DNA of 20,326 nt from a virus. The stretch's first letter is position 1, and the number at the start of each line of letters is the position of its first letter. Below are positions 1-7,229 of this stretch, in pieces. The stretch covers positions 1 to 20,326 of the IMG/VR virus record IMGVR_UViG_3300027771_000136. One strand, given 5' to 3'. The position numbers were made by a program, and so were the translations under genes. The notes beneath the pieces are model-generated. The model did no database searches. It was not told where the DNA came from and was given only the letters and a program-made list of their open reading frames with translations.

Positions 1-1182
1 GTCGTATCCTAGTACAGTACCACTTCCAATTCCTGTCATTGAAACACCAATGAGTGCTTCTTTTTCAGTTGTCTCTTGCCATATTGGTCGTAGATAATGG
101 AATGAGGTATATCCGGCTTGTAGGGTTCCTATAAATGCTGCAGTTTTTACACGTTCATTAAGGTCTTCTTGTGATTCTATATTAGAAACATTTACTTCAC
201 AAAGGTTGCAGAACTGAAAAGGTCTTAAAGCTATCTCACAACATGGATTAGTACCCCAATCCTTGTCATTGTTTAAATATATACCTGGTTCTCCTGCACC
301 AGATAGTTCAACACGCTTCCAAAGATCCATAAAAAACTTTTCAGTTATTTTATGCCTCATTAAACATGCAGAATTATTGGCTCTACCTCTTTGTGGATTT
401 AGCTCCCACCAATTTCCTGATTTACAACCTATCATTTGGTCATCATCAGCATTAAATAAACTAATAAGTGCAGCTCTTCTAATACCTCCAGCTAGTACTG
501 CGTCTGCAATATGGCAAACTATATCATGGGCTTCAAGTGTTGTAAGTTTTTCACCTGTTTCTTTAGATTCTAGTATTCCAGTTAGCTTTAGTACACATTC
601 TTTAAGGGGTTGAGGTCCTGGTGCTTTACCACCTGATGTTACTAATTGTGCACCTTTTACTCTAATATCTGAAAAGTCAAATTCTACCCTACTTCCACCA
701 CCATTCATATATGATTTCATTAGAACTTTAATTGCATCAGCCCAACCTTCAATAGAGTCGCCAATTAAAAATCTTCGTTTTCTTTTTGGGAAAGGTTTAT
801 TTATTACCGGTAACTGATTAACATGGTGCTTTTGTACTGAATATCCAACACCTGTTCCACCAAGCAATAGAAACATTGTTTCACTAAAAGAATCAATAGA
901 ATCTATTGGTAAATATGCACAGTTATAAATCCTGTTAGGTGATATTTCAATTGGCTTGCCACCAAACTGTAGACTACGCATTGAAGGAAGTATCTTTTTA
1001 TCATAAACTAATTTATATTTTTCCTCTATCTCAGCTGATAACATAGGAAACTTCTTCTTGTGCATTTCCTTGTTACGTGTTACTAGCTCTTCCCATGTTT
1101 CTCTTCTGTTTAGTTCAGGTACGTATTTTGCGTACTTCATGTGAACTGTAATCTCTGATAATATTTGATTTGATACTTCCAT
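1..1182 (-). CDS. nrdJ: Adenosylcobalamin-dependent (class II) ribonucleoside-triphosphate reductase, N-terminal 394 residues; C-terminus beyond window
   Basis: This enzyme reduces ribonucleotides to deoxyribonucleotides and feeds phage DNA synthesis. The reading frame is open from ATG 1182 to base 1 without a stop, giving 394 residues; monomeric class II enzymes of the Lactobacillus type are about 700-750, so roughly half is missing to the left. Visible signatures: N-C-A-Y around Cys88 (expected partner of the redox cysteine pair), G-G-T-G-V-G-Y at 109-115, R-G-R-A-N-N-S-A at 265-272, and the active-site loop N-P-C-C-E-I at 312-317, where Cys314 should be the thiyl-radical cysteine and Asn312/Glu316 its partners. 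Cys325 in C-N-L-C should be the second redox cysteine. The residue after the thiyl cysteine is Cys rather than the usual Gly or Ser. The start is supported by AAGGGA about 5 bases upstream of the ATG. A terminator-like hairpin separates it from the helicase gene, so it may be transcribed separately. Class II assignment is firm by motif; substrate level (NTP versus NDP) is inferred from the monomeric family. Confidence 0.9.
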   Translation of the reverse strand, partial: MEVSNQILSEITVHMKYAKYVPELNRRETWEELVTRNKEMHKKKFPMLSAEIEEKYKLVYDKKILPSMRSLQFGGKPIEISPNRIYNCAYLPIDSIDSFSETMFLLLGGTGVGYSVQKHHVNQLPVINKPFPKRKRRFLIGDSIEGWADAIKVLMKSYMNGGGSRVEFDFSDIRVKGAQLVTSGGKAPGPQPLKECVLKLTGILESKETGEKLTTLEAHDIVCHIADAVLAGGIRRAALISLFNADDDQMIGCKSGNWWELNPQRGRANNSACLMRHKITEKFFMDLWKRVELSGAGEPGIYLNNDKDWGTNPCCEIALRPFQFCNLCEVNVSNIESQEDLNERVKTAAFIGTLQAGYTSFHYLRPIWQETTEKEALIGVSMTGIGSGTVLGYD

Positions 1183-1209
1183 TGCTTCCCTTTATTGCGT
1201 TTATTGTTG

Positions 1210-1237
1210 AAAAAAATAACCGGTGGCTAAACCAGTT
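1210..1237 (-). terminator. Rho-independent terminator-like hairpin between helicase and nrdJ
   Basis: Read on the minus strand, AACTGGT and ACCGGTT form a 7-bp stem (one G-U pair in RNA) around the 6-base loop TTAGCC. An A and then seven T residues follow (1216-1210). It lies 30 bases after the helicase stop codon and 27 bases before the nrdJ start. Geometry and U-tract are those of an intrinsic terminator; activity is inferred. Confidence 0.7.
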
Positions 1238-1266
1238 GTACTAATAAATATAGATATATACATATA

Positions 1267-2610
1267 TCAATTCATTTCGTCAAATTTCTTTTTCATCATT
1301 TTTCTTAAATATTCGTTATGATTGTCCATTTCTTTAGTTGTTTCTTTACCTTGTATTGAGGTATCAACGTATATATCTATTTGACCGTTAGAAGCATTCA
1401 TTTTACTTGGAAAAGTAATACCATCTGGTCCGAACCTATTCTTAATTACATGCCATCTTCCTGTATTTGCAAGTTTGTCTTCTATTTTTCTACTTAAAGA
1501 TAATACAAAATCTGCTATCATTATTTTACTATACGATTCAGCAATTTTTTCAGCACCAATTATATCATCCTCTAAAGCTGATCTATTTGCTTGAGATGCA
1601 GTCCATACCGGTATTTCATACTCACCAGCTAAACCTCTTAAGTCTTCATATAGGTTACCTAGTTCTAATCTAATTTCTTTACCATGTCCTCGTAAAAGGT
1701 CAGCATAATCTACTATAACTAGATCTGGTTTTTTACCATGAGCCATACATCTTTGAATATGTGCTGATATGGTATTTACTGTTGCAGCTTTTGTTGGGTA
1801 ATACTTAACAATTAAATCACCCTTAAGAGTTTCAACTTTTTTCTTAACGTCATCAATATTATATTTTAATTCTTGAGCTTGTATTCCTGTGAATACACTG
1901 TCATATCTTAATCCTACGTATGCAGCATTTAATTCAAGGGTATAGTGTATTACATTTAGGCCAGCCTTTACAGCATTAGCACCAACATTTACCAGGGCCC
2001 ATGACTTACCAATTCCTGCAGGGGCAACCATTACACCAAGTTCACCTTTACCTAAACCACCATCTGCTATTTCGTCAATGGCATCCCATCCAGTAGATAC
2101 CGTGTTTCTAACTGAGTCTAGATATCTTTCGTCTATGTGTTCTGCATATTCGTGTCCTACATCTTTTTCTACTCCAGCCTTCATTGCATTATCAACCTTA
2201 ACCTTTATAGCGTCATACTCTCCCCTGTCTAATAATTCAACAGATTCAATTATTGCCTTTTTTATTTCTTGATTTTTACAGAATTCTAAAGCTTTTTCTT
2301 TAACAAAATCTAAATCAGTTGATGACATTTCTTTAAATGCCTCCTTTAGATTATCAGTAATACTTTTCTTAAGTAACTCGTTGTCCATCTCTATTATTTT
2401 AACCCTCATGGCTTCAATAGTAGGTAATGCGTTATAATCTCTGAAGTAATCTTTTATTATATCCAGTATTATAATGTTTGCTTCTGATTCAAAATATGAA
2501 GAATCCAATATATCTGATATTTGTTGTAAAAATAGTTTATCCTTAAATAATATAGCTATTAACTTTATCTGAAAGGCGTATCCAAAATCACTTAGCTTAT
2601 TTATGTTCAT
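1267..2610 (-). CDS. Replicative DNA helicase, DnaB/T4 gp41-like
   Basis: Hexameric RecA-fold helicase expected to unwind the replication fork 5' to 3'. The 447-residue length fits phage gp41/DnaB proteins. The N-terminal domain (about 1-150) is helical and acidic, as expected for the primase-interacting domain. The motor domain follows: Walker A A-P-A-G-I-G-K-S at 196-203, the H-Y-T-L-E-L segment at about 222-227 (glutamate-bearing H1a region), Walker B L-V-I-V-D-Y-A-D at 297-304, the T-A-S-Q-A-N-R motif H3 region at 337-343, and K-N-R-F-G near 390-394, which may carry the arginine finger. The start overlaps the 3' end of the nuclease gene by 14 bases in another frame, so the two are probably translationally coupled. 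An A/G-rich AAGAAAAG stretch lies just upstream. Stop is TGA. No primase gene is visible nearby and no primase domain is fused. Helicase class is confident; the choice between DnaB and gp41 subfamily is not. Confidence 0.9.
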   Translation of the reverse strand: MNINKLSDFGYAFQIKLIAILFKDKLFLQQISDILDSSYFESEANIIILDIIKDYFRDYNALPTIEAMRVKIIEMDNELLKKSITDNLKEAFKEMSSTDLDFVKEKALEFCKNQEIKKAIIESVELLDRGEYDAIKVKVDNAMKAGVEKDVGHEYAEHIDERYLDSVRNTVSTGWDAIDEIADGGLGKGELGVMVAPAGIGKSWALVNVGANAVKAGLNVIHYTLELNAAYVGLRYDSVFTGIQAQELKYNIDDVKKKVETLKGDLIVKYYPTKAATVNTISAHIQRCMAHGKKPDLVIVDYADLLRGHGKEIRLELGNLYEDLRGLAGEYEIPVWTASQANRSALEDDIIGAEKIAESYSKIMIADFVLSLSRKIEDKLANTGRWHVIKNRFGPDGITFPSKMNASNGQIDIYVDTSIQGKETTKEMDNHNEYLRKMMKKKFDEMN

Positions 2611-3649
2611 TATCTTTTCTTAATGCAAATGCGTTTAATGTTGAAAATGTATCTTTAAGCCATAGTTCAGGGTTTTTTATATTCATATTTATAGAATCTT
2701 CTAATAACATTTTCATAAAATTTGGTTTTATAAGCTTTGGAATATCTTGTTTACAAATATTATTTATAGATTCTTTTGCTCTACCTGATATATCAACTTC
2801 TGTTAACTGCATTAGTTGGTGATTTAATTCTAACATATCTTTGCTGGCTAAAATTTCTGCTGCTAGTTTTGTTCCGTCATTTGAAGTTTCTATATGATTA
2901 AATATATCTTCAAGGCCTATTTTTTTCTCTTCAAATAATATAGGCAATCTTTTTTGAAGTGTTTTTGTACCAGCACCTCGGATCCCTGGAATATTATCTG
3001 AACTATCACCAGTTATAACTCTATACATTAAGAAGTTTTTAGAATCTAATGAGAATTCTTCTTTTATAGTATCTTTAAAATAGAATTTTTTCTTAGTTGG
3101 AGACCAGACCTGAACTCTATCATCTATTAGTTGTAGGAAGTCTTTATCAGTAGACATTATGATACACTGGCTTTTTGGATATACTTGTTGAGAAATATAA
3201 GCCATAGAGTCATCAGCTTCTATATTTTCTATAGACATAACACTAACTGGTAGTTGTTCTAAATACTGGGATAGTCTTTGTATTTGCTGAGCCATTGCTA
3301 CTCTTTCGTCGTCAACACTATTAAACTCATTTATCCTAGTCATTCTGTGTTTTACCCTACGAGTTGCTTTATAATCTGGAAACAATTTTCTTCTACGTTG
3401 GCTACCACCTTTTCCATCAAAACAAATTATAACTCTAGTTGGCTTTATATTTCTAATAGCATAACCTATTGACATTAAAAATCCAGTAATTCCGCCGACA
3501 TGTGTTCCGTTTTCATTTACTGTTGGTACTACGACAAATGCTCGTATAAAGGTATTTAAGCCATCTATAATTAAAATTCTGTCATTTGCATCTTTAGGCA
3601 TTTCCTGTTTTTCCAGGCTAGCCAGCATATTTAGGTATTTTTTATTCAT
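2597..3649 (-). CDS. 5'-3' exonuclease / flap endonuclease (PolA N-domain / T4 RNase H family)
   Basis: Metal-dependent 5' nuclease expected to remove RNA primers and flaps from lagging strands. Acidic metal ligands typical of the FEN family are present: Asp29 in I-I-D-G-L-N, Asp78 in C-F-D-G-K, E-A-D-D at 144-147, S-T-D-K-D at 166-170, and G-D-S-S-D-N at 214-219 followed by the helix-three-turn-helix P-G-I-R-G-A-G-T-K-T at 221-230. The basic R-R-R-K...Y-K-A-T-R-R region (85-98) matches the helical arch. The listed start (3649) gives 350 residues and overlaps a promoter-like element. Met17 (base 3601) has AGGA just upstream and would place the first catalytic aspartate at residue 13, as in E. 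coli Pol I, so a 334-residue product is plausible. There is no polymerase domain: nuclease and polymerase are separate genes here. The gene overlaps the helicase start by 14 bases. Confidence 0.9.
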   Translation of the reverse strand: MNKKYLNMLASLEKQEMPKDANDRILIIDGLNTFIRAFVVVPTVNENGTHVGGITGFLMSIGYAIRNIKPTRVIICFDGKGGSQRRRKLFPDYKATRRVKHRMTRINEFNSVDDERVAMAQQIQRLSQYLEQLPVSVMSIENIEADDSMAYISQQVYPKSQCIIMSTDKDFLQLIDDRVQVWSPTKKKFYFKDTIKEEFSLDSKNFLMYRVITGDSSDNIPGIRGAGTKTLQKRLPILFEEKKIGLEDIFNHIETSNDGTKLAAEILASKDMLELNHQLMQLTEVDISGRAKESINNICKQDIPKLIKPNFMKMLLEDSINMNIKNPELWLKDTFSTLNAFALRKDNEHK

Positions 3650-3706
3650 ATAGTAATATAATAAAATTTATTCAATTAGAAAAATCTGGGGTGAAAAGTT
3701 ATTAAC
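3648..3706 (-). promoter_or_regulatory. Repeated promoter-like element, copy 1 (upstream of 5' nuclease)
   Basis: This 59-base element matches copy 2 (6782-6840) without gaps. The first 16 bases, GTTAATAACTTTTCAC, and the last 15, ATTATATTACTATAT, are identical in the two. A sigma70-like reading is TTGAAT (3675-3670), a 17-base spacer and TATATG (3652-3647), which overlaps the listed start codon; a -10 of TATATT 11 bases upstream of that hexamer would instead make the mRNA nearly leaderless. It sits in a 117-base spacer after recA. The remainder of that spacer (3707-3766) shows only a weak imperfect hairpin and no convincing terminator. Confidence 0.6.
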
Positions 3707-3766
3707 AAAAGGAAAAAGGACTTACAAAGCAATAAACCTGATGGGGAGTATGCTTATGCCTCAGAC

Positions 3767-4891
3767 CTATCCTGTTGGTGGAGCTTCGTCTGTATGTTCT
3801 AGGTCATCAATTCCAAAATTTTCTATTTTGTAATCCATAATCACTTTATCGCATATCTTTTTATATACTTCTTCCTTTAATGTTTCATCAGCTTCTAATT
3901 TTCCGTTCCAATCTTTTGAAAGAAACTTGATTTCTTCACCTGAATCTCTAGTAAGGGTATACCAACTACCACCTTGTTTAATCATGCCATAGTCTTTTAG
4001 AATTCTTAGCCATCCACCTAAATCATCTATTCCAGATTCAAAATAAATATCAAACTCTGATGTTCTTAATGGTGGGCCCATTCTGTTTTTAACTACTATA
4101 CATTTAGTCTTGATTCCAACAACTTGGTCTTTTCCATTAACCTTCGCTTTAATTTGTCCAGCAGCTTTTAATCTTAGCCTACACGACGCATGAAATTGAA
4201 GAGCTTTTCCACCACTTGTTGTCCATGGATCACCAAACATTACACCAAGTTTTTGACGCAATTGGTTTGTAAATATCAAGGCAATTCTTTGGCGTCCAAT
4301 CATATTTGTACACTTTCTCATTGCTTTTGAAATAACAATAGCCTTTCCAGTAGACCAACCGTCTTTACTGTAGTCGGCTTCTTGTTCTACTCTAGTTGTT
4401 GCAGCTGCTACAGAATCCACAACAATAGTTACCAATCTATCTTTGTCACTTTCTCTAACTTTACTAATGATGTTTTCTATAACTTCAAATATATCTTCAA
4501 CTGTTTCTAATTGAATGTATAACAGTTCTTTAGTATTAATACCTAAACACTCAAGAAATTCTTCATTTACTGCATTTTCAGTATCTATAAATACTGCTAA
4601 ACCGCCTTTCTTTTGTGTGTTTGCAAGTATTTGTGCAGCTACTAAAGATTTTCCTGAAGCCTCCATACCAGTTATTTCGGTAATTCTACCAACTGGTATA
4701 CCGCCATGAGGTCTATTAGCAATTGCTATATCAAGCATAGAAGAGCCTGTAGATATCCATTCCGTTAAATCTGTTGGGGTTTCATCAGCTCCGTCAAGAA
4801 AGTGTGCTACCTTAAAGTCTTTAAACTTCTTATTTAAACTGTCAGCAAGTACTTGAGCTAACTTGTCTCTATCTTCTCGTTTATTTACCAT
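3767..4891 (-). CDS. recA: RecA-type recombinase
   Basis: ATP-dependent strand-exchange protein for recombination-dependent replication and repair. Its 374 residues give a RecA core with a short N-terminal helical region and an acidic C-terminal tail. Walker A is G-M-E-A-S-G-K-S at 75-82; bacterial RecA usually has G-P-E-S-S-G-K-T, so Pro is replaced by Met and the last Thr by Ser. Glu105 in F-I-D-T-E-N matches the catalytic glutamate, and Walker B is T-I-V-V-D-S at 155-160. The DNA-binding loop L2 region N-Q-L-R-Q-K-L-G-V-M-F-G (209-220) then T-T-S-G-G-K-A-L-Q-F (224-233) is close to bacterial RecA and less like T4 UvsX. The start lies 5 bases after the SSB stop without a good Shine-Dalgarno, suggesting coupled translation. 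Stop is TAG. The recA symbol is by family; the role equals UvsX in T4-like phages. Confidence 0.92.
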   Translation of the reverse strand: MVNKREDRDKLAQVLADSLNKKFKDFKVAHFLDGADETPTDLTEWISTGSSMLDIAIANRPHGGIPVGRITEITGMEASGKSLVAAQILANTQKKGGLAVFIDTENAVNEEFLECLGINTKELLYIQLETVEDIFEVIENIISKVRESDKDRLVTIVVDSVAAATTRVEQEADYSKDGWSTGKAIVISKAMRKCTNMIGRQRIALIFTNQLRQKLGVMFGDPWTTSGGKALQFHASCRLRLKAAGQIKAKVNGKDQVVGIKTKCIVVKNRMGPPLRTSEFDIYFESGIDDLGGWLRILKDYGMIKQGGSWYTLTRDSGEEIKFLSKDWNGKLEADETLKEEVYKKICDKVIMDYKIENFGIDDLEHTDEAPPTG

Positions 4892-4896
4892 ATCTA

Positions 4897-5700
4897 TTAA
4901 CTAAACAGGTCGTCAAAAGCTTTACTAATATCGTCAGTTTTGCCTACCTTTGCTGGTGTGGCTGTGTTATCTGTTGTTCCATTAGTTTTTGCTGTGGTTT
5001 CATTGTTATTAGTTTTAGCTTCCCAAGGGACATCAGCTGATTCAACATCATCTGGACTTAACCAAGATTCTAGTGCTCCTTTTAGTTCATCATATGAAAC
5101 TTTCTTAAAAATACTAAAAATTTCTTGTTGGCCAGTCATAATCTTGTCAGCAAGAGCTTTATCCTCAGTTGCTGGAGTTTGATTAGGTTTTACACGTATT
5201 GCTGTTTTTGGATATGTTCCTGCTCCTTCTGATGGGGTAAATTCAACAACAATATCTCTACCATCTGTTAACCCTGTAATATCACCATAATCTGGATCAG
5301 AAATAAATCCTAATAATTCTGCGTATACTTGTTTACCAAATCCCCAAAATTTAACACCTTCACCTTCTTCACCACGTACAATTACTGGTACATAAACCCT
5401 CATTTTGGGTTCTAATTTTTTAGAAAGTTTCCAATCATCTGAATTGCCTGTTGATTTTAATTTTTCAGAAAATTCTACCACTGGGTCTGGTTCACCATGA
5501 GTTACTGGTGAAAGATAGTTTCTTTTGCCTAAGTCATAATGAAAGAATAATTCTAAGAATGGGTTATCTTTATCATGTTGATAAGGTACTATTCTTACTT
5601 GATTTTTACCTGGACTTGGTTTCCATAAGCTGGAAGTCCTTGTTGTTTGAGACTGTAAGTCTCCGAGTTTGCGTCTAATTGCGTCTAAGTCAATTGCCAT
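4897..5700 (-). CDS. Single-stranded DNA-binding protein, T4 gp32-like
   Basis: Expected to coat single-stranded DNA at the fork and organise recombination and replication partners. The 267-residue protein has a basic N-terminal segment (R-R-K-L at 9-12, then K-P-S-P-G-K), a core with the phage pattern N-Q-V-R-I-V-P-Y (33-40) and a F-F-H-Y-D-L-G-K-R segment, a low-complexity Thr/Asn/Ala linker (about 225-255) and an acidic tail ending D-D-L-F-S, as expected for partner docking. No cysteine occurs anywhere, so the zinc site of T4 gp32 (His plus three Cys) is absent. The start is well supported by AGGAGA seven bases upstream. The gene sits directly before recA (5-base gap), like other phage recombination operons. 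The AT-rich leader may serve autoregulation, as in T4 gene 32. Identity rests on context plus fold-level pattern. Confidence 0.78.
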   Translation of the reverse strand: MAIDLDAIRRKLGDLQSQTTRTSSLWKPSPGKNQVRIVPYQHDKDNPFLELFFHYDLGKRNYLSPVTHGEPDPVVEFSEKLKSTGNSDDWKLSKKLEPKMRVYVPVIVRGEEGEGVKFWGFGKQVYAELLGFISDPDYGDITGLTDGRDIVVEFTPSEGAGTYPKTAIRVKPNQTPATEDKALADKIMTGQQEIFSIFKKVSYDELKGALESWLSPDDVESADVPWEAKTNNNETTAKTNGTTDNTATPAKVGKTDDISKAFDDLFS

Positions 5701-5735
5701 TTTGTTCTCCTGTTTTAATTATTATTTAGTTAATA
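5701..5735 (-). promoter_or_regulatory. AT-rich leader of the SSB gene, shared with 7202-7222
   Basis: On the minus strand the leader carries a 21-base A/T stretch (5733-5713) beginning TTAACTAAATAA and ending AATTAAAA, 12 bases before the ATG, followed by the ribosome-binding site AGGAGA. The 21-base stretch recurs with one difference before the membrane-protein gene at 7202-7222. T4 gene 32 is autoregulated by gp32 binding to an unstructured A/U-rich leader; a similar operator role here is inferred. Confidence 0.45.
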
Positions 5736-5739
5736 TAAT

Positions 5740-5779
5740 AAAAATAACTTACACTATAAAACTTTTTGTAAGTTATTTT
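5740..5779 (-). terminator. Terminator-like 13-bp hairpin spanning the end of uvsE
   Basis: The arms AAAATAACTTACA (5741-5753) and TGTAAGTTATTTT (5767-5779) are perfect inverted repeats around a 13-base loop. On the minus strand the second arm runs into TTTTTATTATATT. The stop codon and last residues of the UV endonuclease gene lie inside the loop and first arm. The + strand reading also ends in a T-rich tract. The stem is AT-rich, so efficiency is uncertain. Confidence 0.55.
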
Positions 5780-6770
5780 CATATTTTTTTTGGTACGCTT
5801 GTACCGTTAATTCTTTTGCTTTTGATTCTATAACTACGTCTATATCTAAACCGTAGTCTTTTATTTCTTCAACAATATAGTCTGAGTGTGCTTGGACCTT
5901 TATTTTACTAACCTCCTTGTATAGTTGTGCAATTGTTGGAAAGTCATGTAGCGATTCTAATGTTATTTTATTTTTAGACATTATATCTTCTATGATTAAT
6001 GTTTGCTCTTTTCGCCTAGATTCCGAGTAGTGGGTACATTGTTTTACATTACCCCATGTTTTTGATGCTAGTTTAAGTGCTTGTTCTTCACACATATCTC
6101 CTGTGCAAAATTGGTGATGGTGGTAATCAAATACAATTGGAATACCAACTACTTTGTATACGCCTTCGTATAAGTCTCTAACAGAATACATACTAGCTTT
6201 ATCATCGTTTTCAACTGTAAGTCTAGCTTGGACTGATTGAGATGTACGAAGATAATTTTTACAAAATCTTTCAAGTGCTGATTTTTTATCTCCATATGCT
6301 CCGCCTACATGAATATTTATTTTAGACATGCGAGACTTAGGTAAACCCATAAGATCCATAATTTGTGCAGATTTATCAAGTTCATTAATAGCGTTTAATA
6401 CTACTTTTTCACTTTTAGATGCCAATACACAAAATTGTCCTGGGTGAAATGATAGTCTCTGATCATTATCCATTGCAAGTTTACCAACAGCCTTTAATAA
6501 TGCACAAATTTCTTGATAATCTGGTAAATCAGATATTTTGTATTCAGACATCCACGGCATCATATCACTAGACATGCGGTATACCTTTATTCCGTTTTCA
6601 TTATTCCAATTTACAAGTTTTAATAAATTGGTAATATTATGTACGATTAATTCTGATGCATAGTCGATGCCTTTAGCGTCAAATGTTCTACGTATCATAC
6701 TTCTGTTGCATGATATGCCTTGTTCTGATAAAGCCATATTTATACATGCGTATCCTAGTCTTTTTGCCAT
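5754..6770 (-). CDS. uvsE: UV DNA damage endonuclease (UvsE/UvdE family)
   Basis: TIM-barrel, metal-dependent endonuclease that nicks 5' of UV photoproducts and starts alternative excision repair. The 338 residues match bacterial UvsE length. Visible family features: start R-L-G-Y-A-C-I-N near the N-terminus, the M-S-S-D-M-M-P segment at 66-72, and metal/active-site segments L-S-F-H-P-G-Q-F (His109), N-I-H-V-G-G-A-Y-G (His154), L-T-V-E-N-D-D (Glu187), V-F-D-Y-H-H-H (Asp215 to His219), T-H-Y-S-E (His247) and Q-A-H-S-D-Y (His295). All expected ligand positions are present, so the enzyme looks intact. It has its own promoter-like element 12 bases upstream of the ATG and no clear Shine-Dalgarno. 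The end is embedded in a hairpin. Presence of a light-damage repair enzyme fits a phage of sunlit water, which is inference. Confidence 0.93.
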   Translation of the reverse strand: MAKRLGYACINMALSEQGISCNRSMIRRTFDAKGIDYASELIVHNITNLLKLVNWNNENGIKVYRMSSDMMPWMSEYKISDLPDYQEICALLKAVGKLAMDNDQRLSFHPGQFCVLASKSEKVVLNAINELDKSAQIMDLMGLPKSRMSKINIHVGGAYGDKKSALERFCKNYLRTSQSVQARLTVENDDKASMYSVRDLYEGVYKVVGIPIVFDYHHHQFCTGDMCEEQALKLASKTWGNVKQCTHYSESRRKEQTLIIEDIMSKNKITLESLHDFPTIAQLYKEVSKIKVQAHSDYIVEEIKDYGLDIDVVIESKAKELTVQAYQKKYENNLQKVL

Positions 6771-6781
6771 AGTTTAATTTT

Positions 6782-6840
6782 ATATAGTAATATAATCATT
6801 TTGTTTTAAATAAAAAAATTCTGAGTGAAAAGTTATTAAC
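6782..6840 (-). promoter_or_regulatory. Repeated promoter-like element, copy 2 (upstream of uvsE)
   Basis: It is the same 59-base length as copy 1, with identical 16-base left and 15-base right ends. A sigma70-like reading is TTTAAA (6810-6805), an 18-base spacer and TATATA (6786-6781). It lies in the 71-base gap between the membrane-protein stop and the uvsE start. Confidence 0.6.
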
Positions 6841-6841
6841 A

Positions 6842-7186
6842 TTATTTCCAAAAAAGTTGTACACATATTATGCCTGCTGATAAGATTAATGAAGTAAGTG
6901 TTTTTAAGGTTATTCCTTCTCCCATAAAAAACCAAGTTAAAATTGCATATGAGCTTATTCCAAGCGCAAAGCCTAGAAATCTACCAGGCCATAAAAGACC
7001 ATCAAAATGCTCAAATGCATATTTTGTAGCATATATAAACGCATAGGATATTGTTGAACCACCAACTACAGATAAGATTAAAGGATTGTTTGCAAACCAC
7101 TTCCAAATAAATTGGCCGTTTGTTTGAAACCATATTAAGGTTTGTGCAGATAAAAAAAGCACTATTGTTACTGTGAGCTTACTCAT
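6842..7186 (-). CDS. Small membrane protein with four predicted transmembrane helices, function unknown
   Basis: I do not recognise the family. The 114 residues form about four hydrophobic stretches, near 3-20, 34-54, 66-88 and 94-112, joined by short loops; the second loop carries Y-A-T-K-Y-A-F-E-H-F-D. There is no cleavable-signal pattern and no catalytic motif. It could be a holin-like or other membrane-remodelling protein by size and topology, but it sits between repair/replication genes rather than beside an endolysin, and nothing in the sequence proves that role. It has its own promoter-like element and shares an AT-rich leader with the SSB gene, suggesting expression with the replication genes. 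No Shine-Dalgarno is evident before the ATG. The compact four-helix layout resembles half of a small-molecule transporter, another unproven option. Confidence 0.75.
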   Translation of the reverse strand: MSKLTVTIVLFLSAQTLIWFQTNGQFIWKWFANNPLILSVVGGSTISYAFIYATKYAFEHFDGLLWPGRFLGFALGISSYAILTWFFMGEGITLKTLTSLILSAGIICVQLFWK

Positions 7187-7201
7187 AATTTAATTATTAG
7201 T

Positions 7202-7222
7202 TTTTAATTGTTATTTAGTTAA
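7202..7222 (-). repeat. AT-rich leader repeat shared with SSB gene leader
   Basis: Twenty of 21 bases match 5713-5733 upstream of the SSB gene. On the minus strand it starts TTAACTAAATAA and ends AATTAAAA, 15 bases before the membrane-protein ATG. The match is not explained by coding, since both copies are in non-coding leaders. Confidence 0.5.
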
Positions 7223-7229
7223 TTATTAT

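Noticed and set aside
3707-3766. Spacer after recA considered as a terminator or small RNA
   Set aside because: Only an imperfect stem (CTGAGG with CC-A-TCAG) with a long loop and no following T-tract; too weak to call.
6842-7186. Four-helix membrane protein considered as a holin
   Set aside because: Size and topology allow it, but there is no endolysin nearby and no family match by eye; retained as unknown.
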